This document shows positions 26,116 to 35,888 of a DNA stretch of 64,000 nucleotides, in pieces. Position 1 is the stretch's first letter; every line of letters starts with the position of its first letter. The notes under the pieces are model-generated. The model did not search any database and was not told the DNA's origin. It saw only the letters and a program-made list of their open reading frames with translations. Where the stretch lies: contig NZ_JPMD01000015.1 in NCBI RefSeq assembly GCF_000732635.1, forward strand, positions 1 to 64,000, given 5' to 3'. The translations under genes were made by a program, and so were the position numbers. Source of the DNA: Clostridium sulfidigenes. GTDB taxonomy: Bacteria > Bacillota > Clostridia > Clostridiales > Clostridiaceae.

Positions 26116-26757
26116 ATGAATAATTTAATTACCCTATTACCACAAGTATTCCAAGGATTAAAAGTAACCATTGAGGTATTTATATTAACACTTGTAATTT
26201 CAATACCTCTTGGAATACTAGTTGCGCAGGGACGATTATCTAAAAATAAAATATTGAACAAAATAACAAGCGGGTACATTTTAATTATGAGAGGAACCCC
26301 TCTACTCCTACAAGTTGTATTTATATTTTTTGGTTTACCTATTATAGGGATAACCTTTAACAGATTTCCCGCTGCTATATTAGCATTTACTCTTAATTAT
26401 GCAGCATATTTTGCAGAAATATTTAGGGCTGGAATAATTTCTATAGAGGAAGGACAATACGAAGGAGCTAAAGTTCTTGGCTTTTCTCAAAAATACATAT
26501 TTTTTAAAATAATTCTTCCACAAGCTATTAAGAGAATACTTCCTGCTCTGGCAAATGAGACTATTACACTTGTAAAGGATACTGCCTTAGTGTATGTAGT
26601 TGGATTAGACGAACTACTAAAAGTTGGTAAAATAGCATCTAATAGAGAAGCTTCTCTTATGCCCCTTTTAATAGTAGGAATGATATATTTACTTTTAATT
26701 GCATTGTTTGGTGAAATATTTAAAAAATTAGAAAAAAGGTATAGTTACTATCAATAG
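26116..26757 (+). CDS. Polar amino-acid ABC transporter, permease
   Basis: A 213-residue permease of the His/Glu/Gln/Arg/opine group with five helices. The ATPase-docking loop is EEGQYEGAKVLGFSQKYIFFKIILPQAIK, and MRGTPLLLQVVFIFFGLP is the family signature. It begins 12 bases after the binding-protein gene and ends 12 bases before the ATPase gene. It forms the channel as a homodimer. Confidence 0.94.
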   Translation: MNNLITLLPQVFQGLKVTIEVFILTLVISIPLGILVAQGRLSKNKILNKITSGYILIMRGTPLLLQVVFIFFGLPIIGITFNRFPAAILAFTLNYAAYFAEIFRAGIISIEEGQYEGAKVLGFSQKYIFFKIILPQAIKRILPALANETITLVKDTALVYVVGLDELLKVGKIASNREASLMPLLIVGMIYLLLIALFGEIFKKLEKRYSYYQ

Positions 26758-26769
26758 AGGAGGAATATT

Positions 26770-27453
26770 GTGCTTAGAGTAATTGGATTAGAAAAAAGTT
26801 TTGGTGATAGTAAAGTTTTAAAAGGTGTAAACCTTGAAATAAAAGAAGGGGAAATTACTGTTATAGTAGGACCCTCTGGAGGTGGAAAAACAACCCTTCT
26901 TAGGTGTATAAGTGGATTAACTAAACCTGATAAGGGTTCTATAATAATAAACAACAAGTATTTATACAAAGATGGAGAAGGGGCTCATAGAAAGGAAAAG
27001 TTGGAAATACCTATGGATGTGGGGCTAGTATTTCAAAATTTTAATTTATTCCCACATATGAATGTTTTGGAAAATATTACAGAAGCTCCAAGGGTAGTAT
27101 TGGGAGTTGGTATTGAAGAAGCTAAAAATAAAGCCAAAGAAATATTAGGTTTTTTAGGACTTGCAAATAAAGAAAATAGCTATCCATTTCAACTTTCAGG
27201 GGGACAAAAACAGCGAGTTGCCATAGGAAGGGCACTTGCAATGAATCCAAAACTTATATGTTTTGATGAACCAACCTCTGCCCTAGATCCAAGCATCACT
27301 GAAGAAGTAGCGAATCTTATAAAAAAATTAAGTATTGAAAAGGGCATGACAGTTTTAATTATTACTCATGATATGACTTTTGCAACTATAGTAGCTGATA
27401 GAATTTTATCCATGGATAACGGAGTATTAAAAAATGAACATATGTATATTTAA
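26770..27453 (+). CDS. Polar amino-acid ABC transporter, ATP-binding protein
   Basis: A 227-residue ATPase that begins with GTG at 26770 after an AGAGGAGG site. Walker A is GPSGGGKTT (about 34-42), the signature LSGGQKQRVAIGRAL, Walker B LICFDEPTSALDP and the switch histidine IITHD. The Q-loop VFQNFNLFPHM is typical of polar amino-acid importers. Last gene of the operon, followed by a terminator. Confidence 0.95.
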   Translation: MLRVIGLEKSFGDSKVLKGVNLEIKEGEITVIVGPSGGGKTTLLRCISGLTKPDKGSIIINNKYLYKDGEGAHRKEKLEIPMDVGLVFQNFNLFPHMNVLENITEAPRVVLGVGIEEAKNKAKEILGFLGLANKENSYPFQLSGGQKQRVAIGRALAMNPKLICFDEPTSALDPSITEEVANLIKKLSIEKGMTVLIITHDMTFATIVADRILSMDNGVLKNEHMYI

Positions 27454-27456
27454 AGT

Positions 27457-27496
27457 GAGGATAATCTCTTTATGATGGGATTATCCTTCTTTTTGT
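27457..27496 (+). terminator. Terminator after the amino-acid ABC operon
   Basis: GAGGATAATC (27457-27466) pairs with GATTATCCTTC (27479-27489), then TTTTT. Confidence 0.85.
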
Positions 27497-27680
27497 TTAT
27501 TATTAAGTAAAGTTTGATATAAAAAATATGTAACGACAAGCTATATCTGTAATTAAAAGAGAAGTTAGAACTTTTCATGGAATTCTTACAATAATGAAAG
27601 ACTAATGTAATAGATGTAAATATGAAGTTAGTTATAAAAAACATATAATTTACTTAAAAGAAACTATAGGAGGATATAAA

Positions 27681-28034
27681 ATGAAAAAATTAATAGGAAT
27701 TATTGTAAGTATAATAATAGTAGGTGGAGTTTTATTGTTAGTAAGTTCTAACGGTATAATTAATCTAGGTTCAACAAAGTATTACGTTAAAACTGTCAGT
27801 AAATATAAGGATATAACAAGTGAGAATAGTGGAGGATACAATACGTATGAGTATAAAATAAATGGGTATGATAAAGATGGAAATGAGAAATTAATTACAT
27901 TTATAACGTCAAAGATACTAAAGGTTGATAGATATTTAAAGGTATATGTTAAGGGTGAAAAAACAAAGAGTTATGAAGAAGTTGAAATAAAAGAACTACC
28001 CGATAAGGTAAAAGAAATCTATAAATTAAATTAG
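27681..28034 (+). CDS. YxeA-family secreted or anchored protein
   Basis: A 117-residue protein with one N-terminal hydrophobic helix (about 5-25, signal or anchor) and a small beta-rich domain of the YxeA (DUF1093) family, similar to OB-fold secreted proteins. The typical sequence YYVKTVSKYK, YEYKINGYDKDGNEKLITF and LKVYVKGEKTKSYEEVEIKELP is present. Role unknown; in bacilli a relative lies with an ABC transporter. AGGAGG site present. Confidence 0.87.
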   Translation: MKKLIGIIVSIIIVGGVLLLVSSNGIINLGSTKYYVKTVSKYKDITSENSGGYNTYEYKINGYDKDGNEKLITFITSKILKVDRYLKVYVKGEKTKSYEEVEIKELPDKVKEIYKLN

Positions 28035-28119
28035 TTTATTATTCAATGTTTTTATTTGAGAAGGAAATTATGTTAATATAGGACTAGAGAAAACATAATT
28101 TTTAGGGGATGAAAATACA

Positions 28120-28647
28120 ATGAACGCAATTAATCACTTTAAGACTATAACAAAACATAAGTTATTAGTTATGAAATACTGCTTTAAGGTGGGGTTATAT
28201 AAACAAGGAATATTACATGATCTTTCTAAGTACTCTTGGGTAGAATTTTCAGCAGGAATAAAGTATTACAGAGGAGATGTTAGTCCTAATGGAATACAAA
28301 AGAAGGTGGAAGGATATTCTAAGGCTTGGCTTCATCATAAGGGAAGAAATAAGCATCACTTAGAATATTGGATTGATTATGGTACGAAAATACAAGATGG
28401 AATAGTTGGTATGAAAATGCCCAATAATTATGTAGTTGAAATGTTTATTGACAGAATTTGCGCTTGTATGAATTATGAAAAAGAGAAGTATAAAGATAAT
28501 TCGGCTTTAATATATTATGAAAGGGGTAAGGATTATCAAATTATTCATGAGGACAGTAGGGAATTATTAGAGCTTTTACTTAATAAGTTAGCAAGTGAAG
28601 GTGAACAGATAACTCTAGATTATATAAAAAAACAGATTTTAAAATAA
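28120..28647 (+). CDS. DUF5662-family protein
   Basis: A 175-residue soluble protein. Conserved histidines and acids suggest metal binding: NAINHFKTITKHKLLV, GLYKQGILHDLSKYSWVEF and AWLHHKGRNKHHLEYWID, spaced as in DUF5662 proteins, which recall a small HD-like helical hydrolase. No experimental role is known to me. GGGGATG precedes the start; a bidirectional terminator follows. Confidence 0.85.
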   Translation: MNAINHFKTITKHKLLVMKYCFKVGLYKQGILHDLSKYSWVEFSAGIKYYRGDVSPNGIQKKVEGYSKAWLHHKGRNKHHLEYWIDYGTKIQDGIVGMKMPNNYVVEMFIDRICACMNYEKEKYKDNSALIYYERGKDYQIIHEDSRELLELLLNKLASEGEQITLDYIKKQILK

Positions 28648-28653
28648 CATAAT

Positions 28654-28700
28654 AAAGCCATCTGAAAGGAGAAATTACTCCTTTTAGATGGCTTTAATTT
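28654..28700. terminator. Bidirectional terminator
   Basis: Stem AAAGCCATCTGAAAGGAG (28654-28671) with its near-complement at 28678-28695, 6-base loop, T-rich on the plus side and A-rich on the other. Serves the converging genes ending at 28647 and 28702. Confidence 0.85.
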
Positions 28701-28701
28701 T

Positions 28702-30033
28702 TTAGTTTTTAAATTTTGTACCCTTAGGATAGATTATTTCTATACTACCATCACTGCTACCAGTCATGTGACCTGGATTACCTTTAAAGAGGGTTTTCCC
28801 TTTAAAGCAATCAAATTGAGACATTGTACCATAGGAGCTAAGAAGAATAACCTTTTGGTTTTCGTCATAAGTATAGTTAATATATAGTTTGTTATCCTCA
28901 AGTTTTGCTGTAACTATAGGGTTTTTGAAATAATTAAGATTTATATAGTCCACTTCATTGCAGGGAAGATGGTATTTTACAATAATATTTTCATAAATTT
29001 CTTCTATTGAGGAGTCGCTATACCGAGTAGTAAAAATATTTTCTTCATCTTCATTAAATTGAGTTACTATTTCAATAGGGATATCAGTGTTAAGATTAGT
29101 TAGAGCCACTTCTATTTCTTTTTCTTCAAAATTTTTAAAGGGGTTGTCGTTAACAAAGTCTATGGAATCAGATCCCATTTCACTAGTGCTATTGTATGGA
29201 TAACTATGGGTAAAAACACTTAAAGATATCACAATGATAAAGCAGAAAAGGGCAATTCCACATAAAATAAATCTAGATTTAGTTGTATTTTTAGTCTCAG
29301 CTTTATAATATACTATAGTATTATTTATAACTACAGTCGAAATAAGTAAAATACCTAGGGTTATAGTACACTTTACAACAAATATGCCAAGGGAAGGTTC
29401 TTTAGTCCAAAAGCTAAAAAGATTTCCAATAGCAATGAACAGAGCTCCATTGTTAAAGAATGCAGCCACTACAAACATTATGAAAGTAATATAGAAATAC
29501 ATATGAAATTTTTTACTCAAAACATTGATTAACAAAGTCAGGGCAATTAACATGGAGCCGTAGAGTAAATTAACTATAAAACCTGAGATTAAGAAAGGTA
29601 AATTTATAGGATAAGCAAAAGATATATTAGAATTTAAACTTCCAATTAATGCCCAAATGTTATATTGAATTAGGTATAAAAGTAAAGAAGTTACTGACAC
29701 TTTTAATAGAGTAATGTAGTTAAACAGAGCATAAGACATAAATCTTGTTTTATTATCCTGGGGAAAAGCTTGATGTTGATTATTGAAGGAGTTATACCAC
29801 AATAAAGTTCCGATGCTTATACTAATTGCTAGGAAAAGACCATTAGTGGTATAGGTCTGTAGACTGTAGGTAGTTACATCTTTAGAATAAGTGAAAATAT
29901 CCATAAGAGTTGCAATTAAATCAATTGAAAAAAAGGATGCAAGTAGTATATAAATTATCCAAAGTGCCTTTTTATGCTCTTTTGAGCGTATTTTATATAG
30001 ATTATTAATATTTTTTAATTGTCTTTTATCCAT
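28702..30033 (-). CDS. ABC-2-type membrane subunit of a YtrA-linked exporter
   Basis: A 443-residue membrane protein with a cytoplasmic N-terminus, about six helices between 25 and 270, and a large outer C-terminal domain of about 165 residues. It overlaps the ATPase gene by 19 bases, so the two are translated together. Exporters of this type in the ytr and bcr groups respond to cell-wall-active compounds, but this one's substrate is unknown. The outer domain has no recognised family. Confidence 0.82.
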   Translation of the reverse strand: MDKRQLKNINNLYKIRSKEHKKALWIIYILLASFFSIDLIATLMDIFTYSKDVTTYSLQTYTTNGLFLAISISIGTLLWYNSFNNQHQAFPQDNKTRFMSYALFNYITLLKVSVTSLLLYLIQYNIWALIGSLNSNISFAYPINLPFLISGFIVNLLYGSMLIALTLLINVLSKKFHMYFYITFIMFVVAAFFNNGALFIAIGNLFSFWTKEPSLGIFVVKCTITLGILLISTVVINNTIVYYKAETKNTTKSRFILCGIALFCFIIVISLSVFTHSYPYNSTSEMGSDSIDFVNDNPFKNFEEKEIEVALTNLNTDIPIEIVTQFNEDEENIFTTRYSDSSIEEIYENIIVKYHLPCNEVDYINLNYFKNPIVTAKLEDNKLYINYTYDENQKVILLSSYGTMSQFDCFKGKTLFKGNPGHMTGSSDGSIEIIYPKGTKFKN

Positions 30034-30923
30034 AACTCCTCCATGCCTCCATTATAATTATTTTCAGTCAGATAAATATATAGCTCTTCTGGACTGATTC
30101 TTGAAATATTCAAATTGTTAGTTGATATCTCTATCTCTAAAGATTCTGTAATTAAGCCTTCTATTATTGCAAAGGAGGTTATGTTACTAAAATCTTTATA
30201 TAGTACTTTTTTATCTTTAATGAAATTTACTAAATTATCAGGATTTCCATCTACTCTATAGGCAGACTCCTTTATAGTATCCATAGCTTCATATAAAACT
30301 AAAGACCCATTATTAATTATTACTAGTTCTGAAAGAATATTTTCCAACTCCGATAAAATGTGACTAGAAATAATTATAGTTCGTGGATGTTCTATATAAT
30401 CTCGTAGTATGATATCATAAACAGATTTACGAGTTTTAATATCCATGCCTAAAATTGGTTCATCAAACATGGTAACCTTGGCACGACAGGAAATACCACA
30501 TATAAAGTTAAATAAACTTCTCATACCTTGAGATAAATTTTTATACTTAATTTTCATTTTAAGATTAAAATGTTTTAAAAGGTTTTCTGCAAACTTAAGG
30601 TCGAAGTTAGGGTACATCATATTATAATACTCAACAATTCTACCTAGACATAAGTTAGATTCATAGGACATATTATGATAGCTATATACAATTTCCTCTA
30701 ATACGGATAAATTATCCATGGGGTCTTCGCCTAAAACCATTAATTCTCCTTCAGTTTTCTCAATTAGACCTGCGCATAGTTTCATAAAAGTAGTTTTTCC
30801 TGAGCCATTACTACCGATTAAACCTATGAGTTGATTTTCATTTATTTCTACAGATAGATTATCTATAGCCACCTTAGATTTATATCTTTTAAAAAGATTT
30901 CTAGCTATAATGCAAGAAGTCAT
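30015..30923 (-). CDS. ABC transporter ATP-binding protein (YtrB-like)
   Basis: A 302-residue ATPase. Walker A GSNGSGKTT (about 38-46) and Walker B VTMFDEPILGMD are intact, with SSHILSELE as switch. The signature motif is degenerate: NLSQGMRSLFNF in place of LSGGQ, as in many exporters of this class. A 90-residue C-terminal extension follows the nucleotide-binding part. It lies one base after the GntR gene and overlaps the permease gene, forming a tight three-gene operon. Confidence 0.9.
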   Translation of the reverse strand: MTSCIIARNLFKRYKSKVAIDNLSVEINENQLIGLIGSNGSGKTTFMKLCAGLIEKTEGELMVLGEDPMDNLSVLEEIVYSYHNMSYESNLCLGRIVEYYNMMYPNFDLKFAENLLKHFNLKMKIKYKNLSQGMRSLFNFICGISCRAKVTMFDEPILGMDIKTRKSVYDIILRDYIEHPRTIIISSHILSELENILSELVIINNGSLVLYEAMDTIKESAYRVDGNPDNLVNFIKDKKVLYKDFSNITSFAIIEGLITESLEIEISTNNLNISRISPEELYIYLTENNYNGGMEELWIKDN

Positions 30924-30924
30924 A

Positions 30925-31299
30925 TTATTTATCCTCCTTATAGTGTTTTTTTATAGTTTCAAGTACATAATCTTGAGATAAGTCTAATTTTTTTGCTGTA
31001 TTGACTAGATCTTTTACCAGTTTTTCGAAGGTTTCATTTTTCCTTCTATTCATAATTTTTTTCTTTGCATTGGGAGTTATAATCATAGCTAATCCTCTTT
31101 GTTTTTCAAGAATACCTCTTCCTACTAATAAATTAATTCCCTTAGCTGCAGTAGCAGGGTTAACTGTAAGCTCTTTGGCGATTACTAATTGAGAGTAGCA
31201 AGTACCACTTTCTTCTAAAGTTCCACTAAGAATATCATCTTCAATAGCATTTGCAATTTGAACATATATAGGAACTAGGCTATTTACATCTATTTTCAA
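30925..31299 (-). CDS. GntR-family regulator, YtrA subfamily
   Basis: A 124-residue repressor. The winged helix covers about 10-75 (IYVQIANAIEDDILSGTL, VIAKELTVNPATAAKGINLLVGRGILEKQRG), followed by the short two-helix C-terminus that defines the YtrA group. It starts with TTG at 31299 behind AAAGGAGG. It likely represses its own operon through the 10-bp inverted repeat that lies just downstream of the promoter. Confidence 0.9.
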   Translation of the reverse strand: MKIDVNSLVPIYVQIANAIEDDILSGTLEESGTCYSQLVIAKELTVNPATAAKGINLLVGRGILEKQRGLAMIITPNAKKKIMNRRKNETFEKLVKDLVNTAKKLDLSQDYVLETIKKHYKEDK

Positions 31300-31323
31300 G
31301 GGTAAACCTCCTTTGTTTCAGGG

Positions 31324-31387
31324 ACTACATTACATGAGTAATGTAGTATTGTACTTTTAGTATATTATCATTAGGAATTAATGTCAA
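31324..31387 (-). promoter_or_regulatory. Promoter and operator of the YtrA-type operon
   Basis: On the minus strand: -35 TTGACA (31387-31382), 17-base spacer, -10 TATACT (31364-31359), then a perfect inverted repeat ACTACATTAC-N4-GTAATGTAGT (31324-31347) at about +5 to +28. The layout is that of repressor control near the transcript start. Confidence 0.8.
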
Positions 31388-32068
31388 TTTGTTTTTAAAA
31401 AATAATTAGAATATAAAATAATAATACTTTTATAATATAGATTCAAAACTTATACAAATGAACATAAAATGAACACAAATGTGAATATACAGGTGTAATA
31501 CTGAGAATTAATAAGAAATAAGGGGTAAAAAGGGGAAAAAGAGCGAATATGATACTTTATTTTTTTGTGATTTTATAGTAATATAATTATAGAATATCGA
31601 TAAATATTGACTCTCAAAGTCAAAATTTGTTGGATTTATATCTAAAATCTTAAAGTACATAGGACAAGTTATTATTTATATGTGTAAAGAAAGTTATGAG
31701 TATAATATACAATATAAAATTATTATGAAATAAATAAAAAAATTGATAAGATGGAATGCTGGAAATTATAGAATTTATGCCGTGAAATGGCTAAAAATTT
31801 TTTCATAGGTCTGAAAACGTTTAAAGAGCGATGAGGACTAGAATCTTAAATTAAAGCATAAAAATTCTTAATTCATAGGATAATTATACAAAAATATATG
31901 AATGTTTCTCATTATTTCATAAAAGTGTGTATATTTAAGAGCATGTTACTAATGAAAAATCTTTATTGGCTTATGAATAAAATATTAACTATGTGCTTAA
32001 AGTAGATATAAATAATTTAAGCTACTATATGTGGCAAGCACTAATACTAAATTATTGGAGGGATTTAC
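31388..32068. other. Long A+T-rich gap between divergent genes
   Basis: About 680 bases with no convincing gene. Apart from the promoter of the gntR operon it should hold the promoter of the YfcC gene at 32069. I see a short hairpin TTGAC/GTCAA near 31609-31625 and nothing that matches a known riboswitch. The frames are short and lack ribosome sites. Confidence 0.5.
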
Positions 32069-33574
32069 ATGGCAAAGAATAAAAGGAAATTATCATTTCC
32101 AACTGCTTTTACAGTATTAATTATAGTATTGCTTTTAGCAGCAGCGCTAACTTATGTGATACCAGCTGGTTCATATTCAAAGTTATCTTATAATGCAGAT
32201 AGCACTGTGTTTGAGATTACTGCTCCCAATGGAGATATAAAAGAAATGCCTGGTACTCAAGAAACTTTAGATGAACTTAAGGTTACTGGTGACATTTCTA
32301 AATTTGAAGATGGTAGTATTAATAAACCAGTAGCTATACCAGGTACTTATGAAAAAGTTGAACAAAGTCCACAAGGTATAATTGATATAATTCTATCACC
32401 TATTAACGGAGTATATGATACTATAGATATAATTTTATTTGTATTTATTATAGGTGGAGTTATTGGAGTATTAAATAACATTGGTGCATTTAATGCAGGG
32501 ATTGCGAGTCTTTCAAGATTAACTAAAGGAAAAGAATACATATTGATAGTATTTATTACTTTCTTGATTTCTCTTGGAGGTACTACTTTTGGACTGGCAG
32601 AGGAAACAATAGCCCTGTATCCAATAATGGTTCCCGTATTCTTAGCTGCAAACTATGATGTTATGGTATGTATTGCAGCAATATACATGGGTTCTTCTAT
32701 AGGAAGTATGTTCTCAACAGTAAACCCATTCTCAGTAGTTATAGGTTCTAATGCTGCTGGAATAAGCTTTACAAATGGACTTAACTTCAGAATTATTGCT
32801 TTTGTTCTTGGTACTTTAATAACTATAATATATATTTTAAGATATGCTAAGAAAGTTAAAGCAGATCCAAGTAAATCATTAACATTTGCAGACAAAGAAA
32901 AAATTGAAGCTAAATTTGCTAGTCAAGGAGAAGCACCAGAATTAACTTTAAGATTCAAAATTATATTGTTAATATTCCTTTTAACCTTTGTAGTTATGAT
33001 TTATGGAGTTTCTTCTTTGGATTGGTGGTTCGCAGAAATGACAGCTCTATTCTTAGTAACTGGTATAATTATTGGATTCCTATCAAAATTAGGGGAGAAA
33101 GAGTTTGTAAACCAATTCGTAACTGGAGCTGCTGATTTAATGAGTGTTGCATTAGTTATAGGGGTTGCTAGAAGTATTAACCTTGTATTAGAAAATGGTA
33201 TGATTTCTGATACTATACTTAACTTCTTCTCTAACGCTATAGCAGGTATGAATGGAAATATATTTATAGTACTAATGCTTTTAATATTTATAGTACTTGG
33301 ATTCTTTATTCCTTCTTCATCAGGATTGGCTGTTCTATCCATTCCAATTATGGCTCCTCTTGCAGATTCAGTTGGACTTTCAAGAGATGTTATAATTTCA
33401 GCCTATGTATACGGATTAGGATTAATTTCCTTTATTACTCCAACAGGATTGATCCTTGCAACATTAGAGATGGTTGATGTAACTTATGACAAGTGGTTAA
33501 AATTTATCATGCCTCTAATGGGATATATAGCAGCATTTAGTGCAATAATGCTATTAATACAAGTTAACTTTTAA
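32069..33574 (+). CDS. YfcC-family membrane carrier (putative basic amino-acid antiporter)
   Basis: A 501-residue membrane protein with about twelve helices and an outer loop of about 70 residues after helix 1 (SKLSYNADSTVFEI). It belongs to the YfcC/ArcD-like group: FPTAFTVLIIVLLLAAALTYVIPAG at the start, GGTTFGLAEETIALYPI and SSIGSMFSTVNPFSVVIGSNAAG in the middle, and FFIPSSSGLAVLSIPIMAPL near the end are typical. Members exchange amino acids such as arginine and ornithine; the substrate here is not known. GGAGGG site; monocistronic with a strong terminator. Confidence 0.9.
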   Translation: MAKNKRKLSFPTAFTVLIIVLLLAAALTYVIPAGSYSKLSYNADSTVFEITAPNGDIKEMPGTQETLDELKVTGDISKFEDGSINKPVAIPGTYEKVEQSPQGIIDIILSPINGVYDTIDIILFVFIIGGVIGVLNNIGAFNAGIASLSRLTKGKEYILIVFITFLISLGGTTFGLAEETIALYPIMVPVFLAANYDVMVCIAAIYMGSSIGSMFSTVNPFSVVIGSNAAGISFTNGLNFRIIAFVLGTLITIIYILRYAKKVKADPSKSLTFADKEKIEAKFASQGEAPELTLRFKIILLIFLLTFVVMIYGVSSLDWWFAEMTALFLVTGIIIGFLSKLGEKEFVNQFVTGAADLMSVALVIGVARSINLVLENGMISDTILNFFSNAIAGMNGNIFIVLMLLIFIVLGFFIPSSSGLAVLSIPIMAPLADSVGLSRDVIISAYVYGLGLISFITPTGLILATLEMVDVTYDKWLKFIMPLMGYIAAFSAIMLLIQVNF

Positions 33575-33608
33575 TATGAAATAGTAAAACTTTATAGAAT
33601 TTTAAAAT

Positions 33609-33660
33609 ATACCTCATAGGATAGGCTAATTATAGTCTATCCTAGGGGGTATTTTTTTTA
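33609..33660 (+). terminator. Terminator after the YfcC gene
   Basis: Stem ATACC..TAGGATAG (33609-33624) with CTATCCTA..GGTAT (33637-33652), then seven or eight T. Confidence 0.9.
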
Positions 33661-33877
33661 TATATGATAGTTATTTTTTTGATTTAGCAATACAAGAAAT
33701 AAAAGTTGTTATAGTTAAATATTTAACGTAAATAATAATTTATAAAAAATATTAACTATAAATAGTATATTAGTTATAAGTTTCATAAAAAATAATATAA
33801 TGTAATATAGCATATTGTAAAACAAAACAAGGGGTGCTACAATATGTAATAAGATGAATAAATAGGGAGGGAATTTG

Positions 33878-35785
33878 ATGAAAAAAGAAGACAGTTTTAA
33901 ACCGTTCATTTCTGCTGAAAAAGTCGTACCCGAATTTACATTAACATCTATTATTTTAGGAATTTTACTGGCAGTACTTTTCGGTGGAGCCAATGCTTAC
34001 TTAGGTCTTAGAGTTGGTATGACAGTATCAGCTTCAATTCCAGCAGCGGTTATCTCAATGGGAGTTATACGTGTTATTCTAAGAAAAGACTCCATTCTTG
34101 AAAACAACATAGTTCAGACAATTGGTTCTGCTGGTGAATCACTTGCAGCTGGAGCTATTTTCACATTACCAGCATTATTTATGTGGGCATCAGAATGGGG
34201 AACAGAAGCACCATCTTTGCTGGAAATTGGAATTATCGCACTTTGTGGTGGTATTCTCGGTGTTTTATTTATGGTACCACTTCGTAAAGCTCTTATTGTT
34301 GAAGAACATGGAGTGCTCCCGTATCCAGAAGGAACTGCTTGTGCAGAAGTTCTACTTGCTGGTGAACAGGGAGGAGCAAAATCTTCTACAGTATTTGCAG
34401 GTCTTGGAATAGCTGCATTATACAAATTTATTGCTGATGGATTAAAGTTATTTCCAAGTGAAGTACATTATGAACTTACAGGCTATAAGGGATCTGGAGT
34501 AGGTATAGACGTACTTCCAGCACTAGCAGGAGTAGGTTATATATGTGGACCTAAGATATCTGCATACATGTTATCTGGTGGAATAGTTGCATGGTTTGTA
34601 TTAATGCCATTAATTAGTTTATTTGGTGGAGATGCAGTTATATATCCAGGCGCAGATCCTATAAGTGCTATGGATTCATTTACAATTTGGAGCAAATATA
34701 TCCGTTACATCGGTGCAGGTGCTGTTGCAATGGGTGGTATTTTAAGCTTAGTGAAGTCACTACCATTAATTGTGAAAACATTTAGGCAAGCGATGAAGAG
34801 CTATGGTAGAAGTAACACTATTAGTGACCTTAGAACAGAACAAGACTTACCTATGAAAGGTATTTTAGCAGCTTGCTTAATAATTATTATATTAATGTGG
34901 CTAGTACCTGTAATTCCTGTAAATCTAGTTGGTGCAATTATAATTGTAGTATTTGGATTCTTCTTTGCCACAGTATCTTCTAGAATGGTAGGATTAGTAG
35001 GAAGTAGTAATAACCCAGTATCAGGAATGGCAATTGGAACATTATTGTTTGCAACAATTATTTTAAAAGCTACAGGAACTATTGGACAAGAGGGTATGAC
35101 TGCTGCAATCGCAATTGGTTCAATTATATGTATTATAGCAGCTATTGCTGGTGATACATCACAGGATTTAAAAACTGGTTATATCATTGGTGCAACACCT
35201 AAAAAACAACAAATCGGCGAGTTAATTGGAGTGCTAGTATCTGCCATAGCTATAGGTGGAGTGTTATACCTATTAAATAAGGCATGGGGGTATGGTTCTA
35301 CAGAATTACCAGCGCCACAGGCAACATTAATGAAGATGGTAGTAGAAGGTGTTATGGAAGGAAATCTTCCTTGGGCACTAGTATTTGCAGGTGCAGGTAT
35401 TGCAATTGTAATTGAGATACTAGGAATTCCAGTATTACCATTTGCTGTAGGACTTTATTTACCAATTCACTTAAGTACACCAATTATGGCTGGTGGATTA
35501 GTAAGATTATACTTTGATAAGAAGAAAAATGTTTCAGAAGAAGAAAGAGGTCAAGTTGTTGAGAATGGTATTTTATATACCTCAGGTTTAATTGCTGGTG
35601 AAGGATTAGTAGGTATTTTACTTGCAGTATTTGCAATTATCCCAATTGGAGCATCCACTCTTGGTGATGTAATTAATATTTCAGAAACTATAAGTTTAGG
35701 TAATATTGGTGGTTTAATCTTCTTCTTGTTCTTAATATTCACAATATTCAAATTCAGTGCATCTAAAAAGAAGATTAGAAGATAG
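33878..35785 (+). CDS. OPT-family oligopeptide transporter
   Basis: A 635-residue membrane carrier of the oligopeptide transporter family with about fifteen helices. Signatures: FGGANAYLGLRVGMTVSASIPAAVISMG near the start, NNIVQTIGSAGESLAAGAIFTLPAL, PYPEGTACAEVL, and AGDTSQDLKTGYIIGATPKKQQ. Bacterial members take up short peptides or metal-chelating compounds using proton gradients. The ATG at 33878 follows GGGAGGG; a TTG directly before it is not needed. Downstream, beyond a hairpin, come a PqqD-like gene and a small membrane protein gene in the same direction. Confidence 0.94.
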   Translation: MKKEDSFKPFISAEKVVPEFTLTSIILGILLAVLFGGANAYLGLRVGMTVSASIPAAVISMGVIRVILRKDSILENNIVQTIGSAGESLAAGAIFTLPALFMWASEWGTEAPSLLEIGIIALCGGILGVLFMVPLRKALIVEEHGVLPYPEGTACAEVLLAGEQGGAKSSTVFAGLGIAALYKFIADGLKLFPSEVHYELTGYKGSGVGIDVLPALAGVGYICGPKISAYMLSGGIVAWFVLMPLISLFGGDAVIYPGADPISAMDSFTIWSKYIRYIGAGAVAMGGILSLVKSLPLIVKTFRQAMKSYGRSNTISDLRTEQDLPMKGILAACLIIIILMWLVPVIPVNLVGAIIIVVFGFFFATVSSRMVGLVGSSNNPVSGMAIGTLLFATIILKATGTIGQEGMTAAIAIGSIICIIAAIAGDTSQDLKTGYIIGATPKKQQIGELIGVLVSAIAIGGVLYLLNKAWGYGSTELPAPQATLMKMVVEGVMEGNLPWALVFAGAGIAIVIEILGIPVLPFAVGLYLPIHLSTPIMAGGLVRLYFDKKKNVSEEERGQVVENGILYTSGLIAGEGLVGILLAVFAIIPIGASTLGDVINISETISLGNIGGLIFFLFLIFTIFKFSASKKKIRR

Positions 35786-35833
35786 AAATTATTTCTTGCA
35801 ATAGTCTATTAAAATAAAAAATAAAAAATAAGT

Positions 35834-35870
35834 TATCCGACCTAGGGAAAACCTAGGCCGGATATTATTT
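35834..35870 (+). terminator. Hairpin between OPT and PqqD-like genes
   Basis: 13-bp stem TATCCGACCTAGG/CCTAGGCCGGATA with one mismatch and a GAAAA loop (35834-35864), followed by TTATTT. A terminator or partial terminator that would lower expression of the next two genes. Confidence 0.75.
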
Positions 35871-35888
35871 AATAGGAAGTGAATAGTC

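Noticed and set aside
31388..32068. Riboswitch before the YfcC carrier
   Set aside because: The gap is long but shows only one weak hairpin and none of the conserved bases of lysine, T-box or other amino-acid leaders.
34114..34425. Frames of about 100 codons inside the OPT gene on both strands
   Set aside because: Both overlap a fully conserved transporter region and have no independent start signal or family match.
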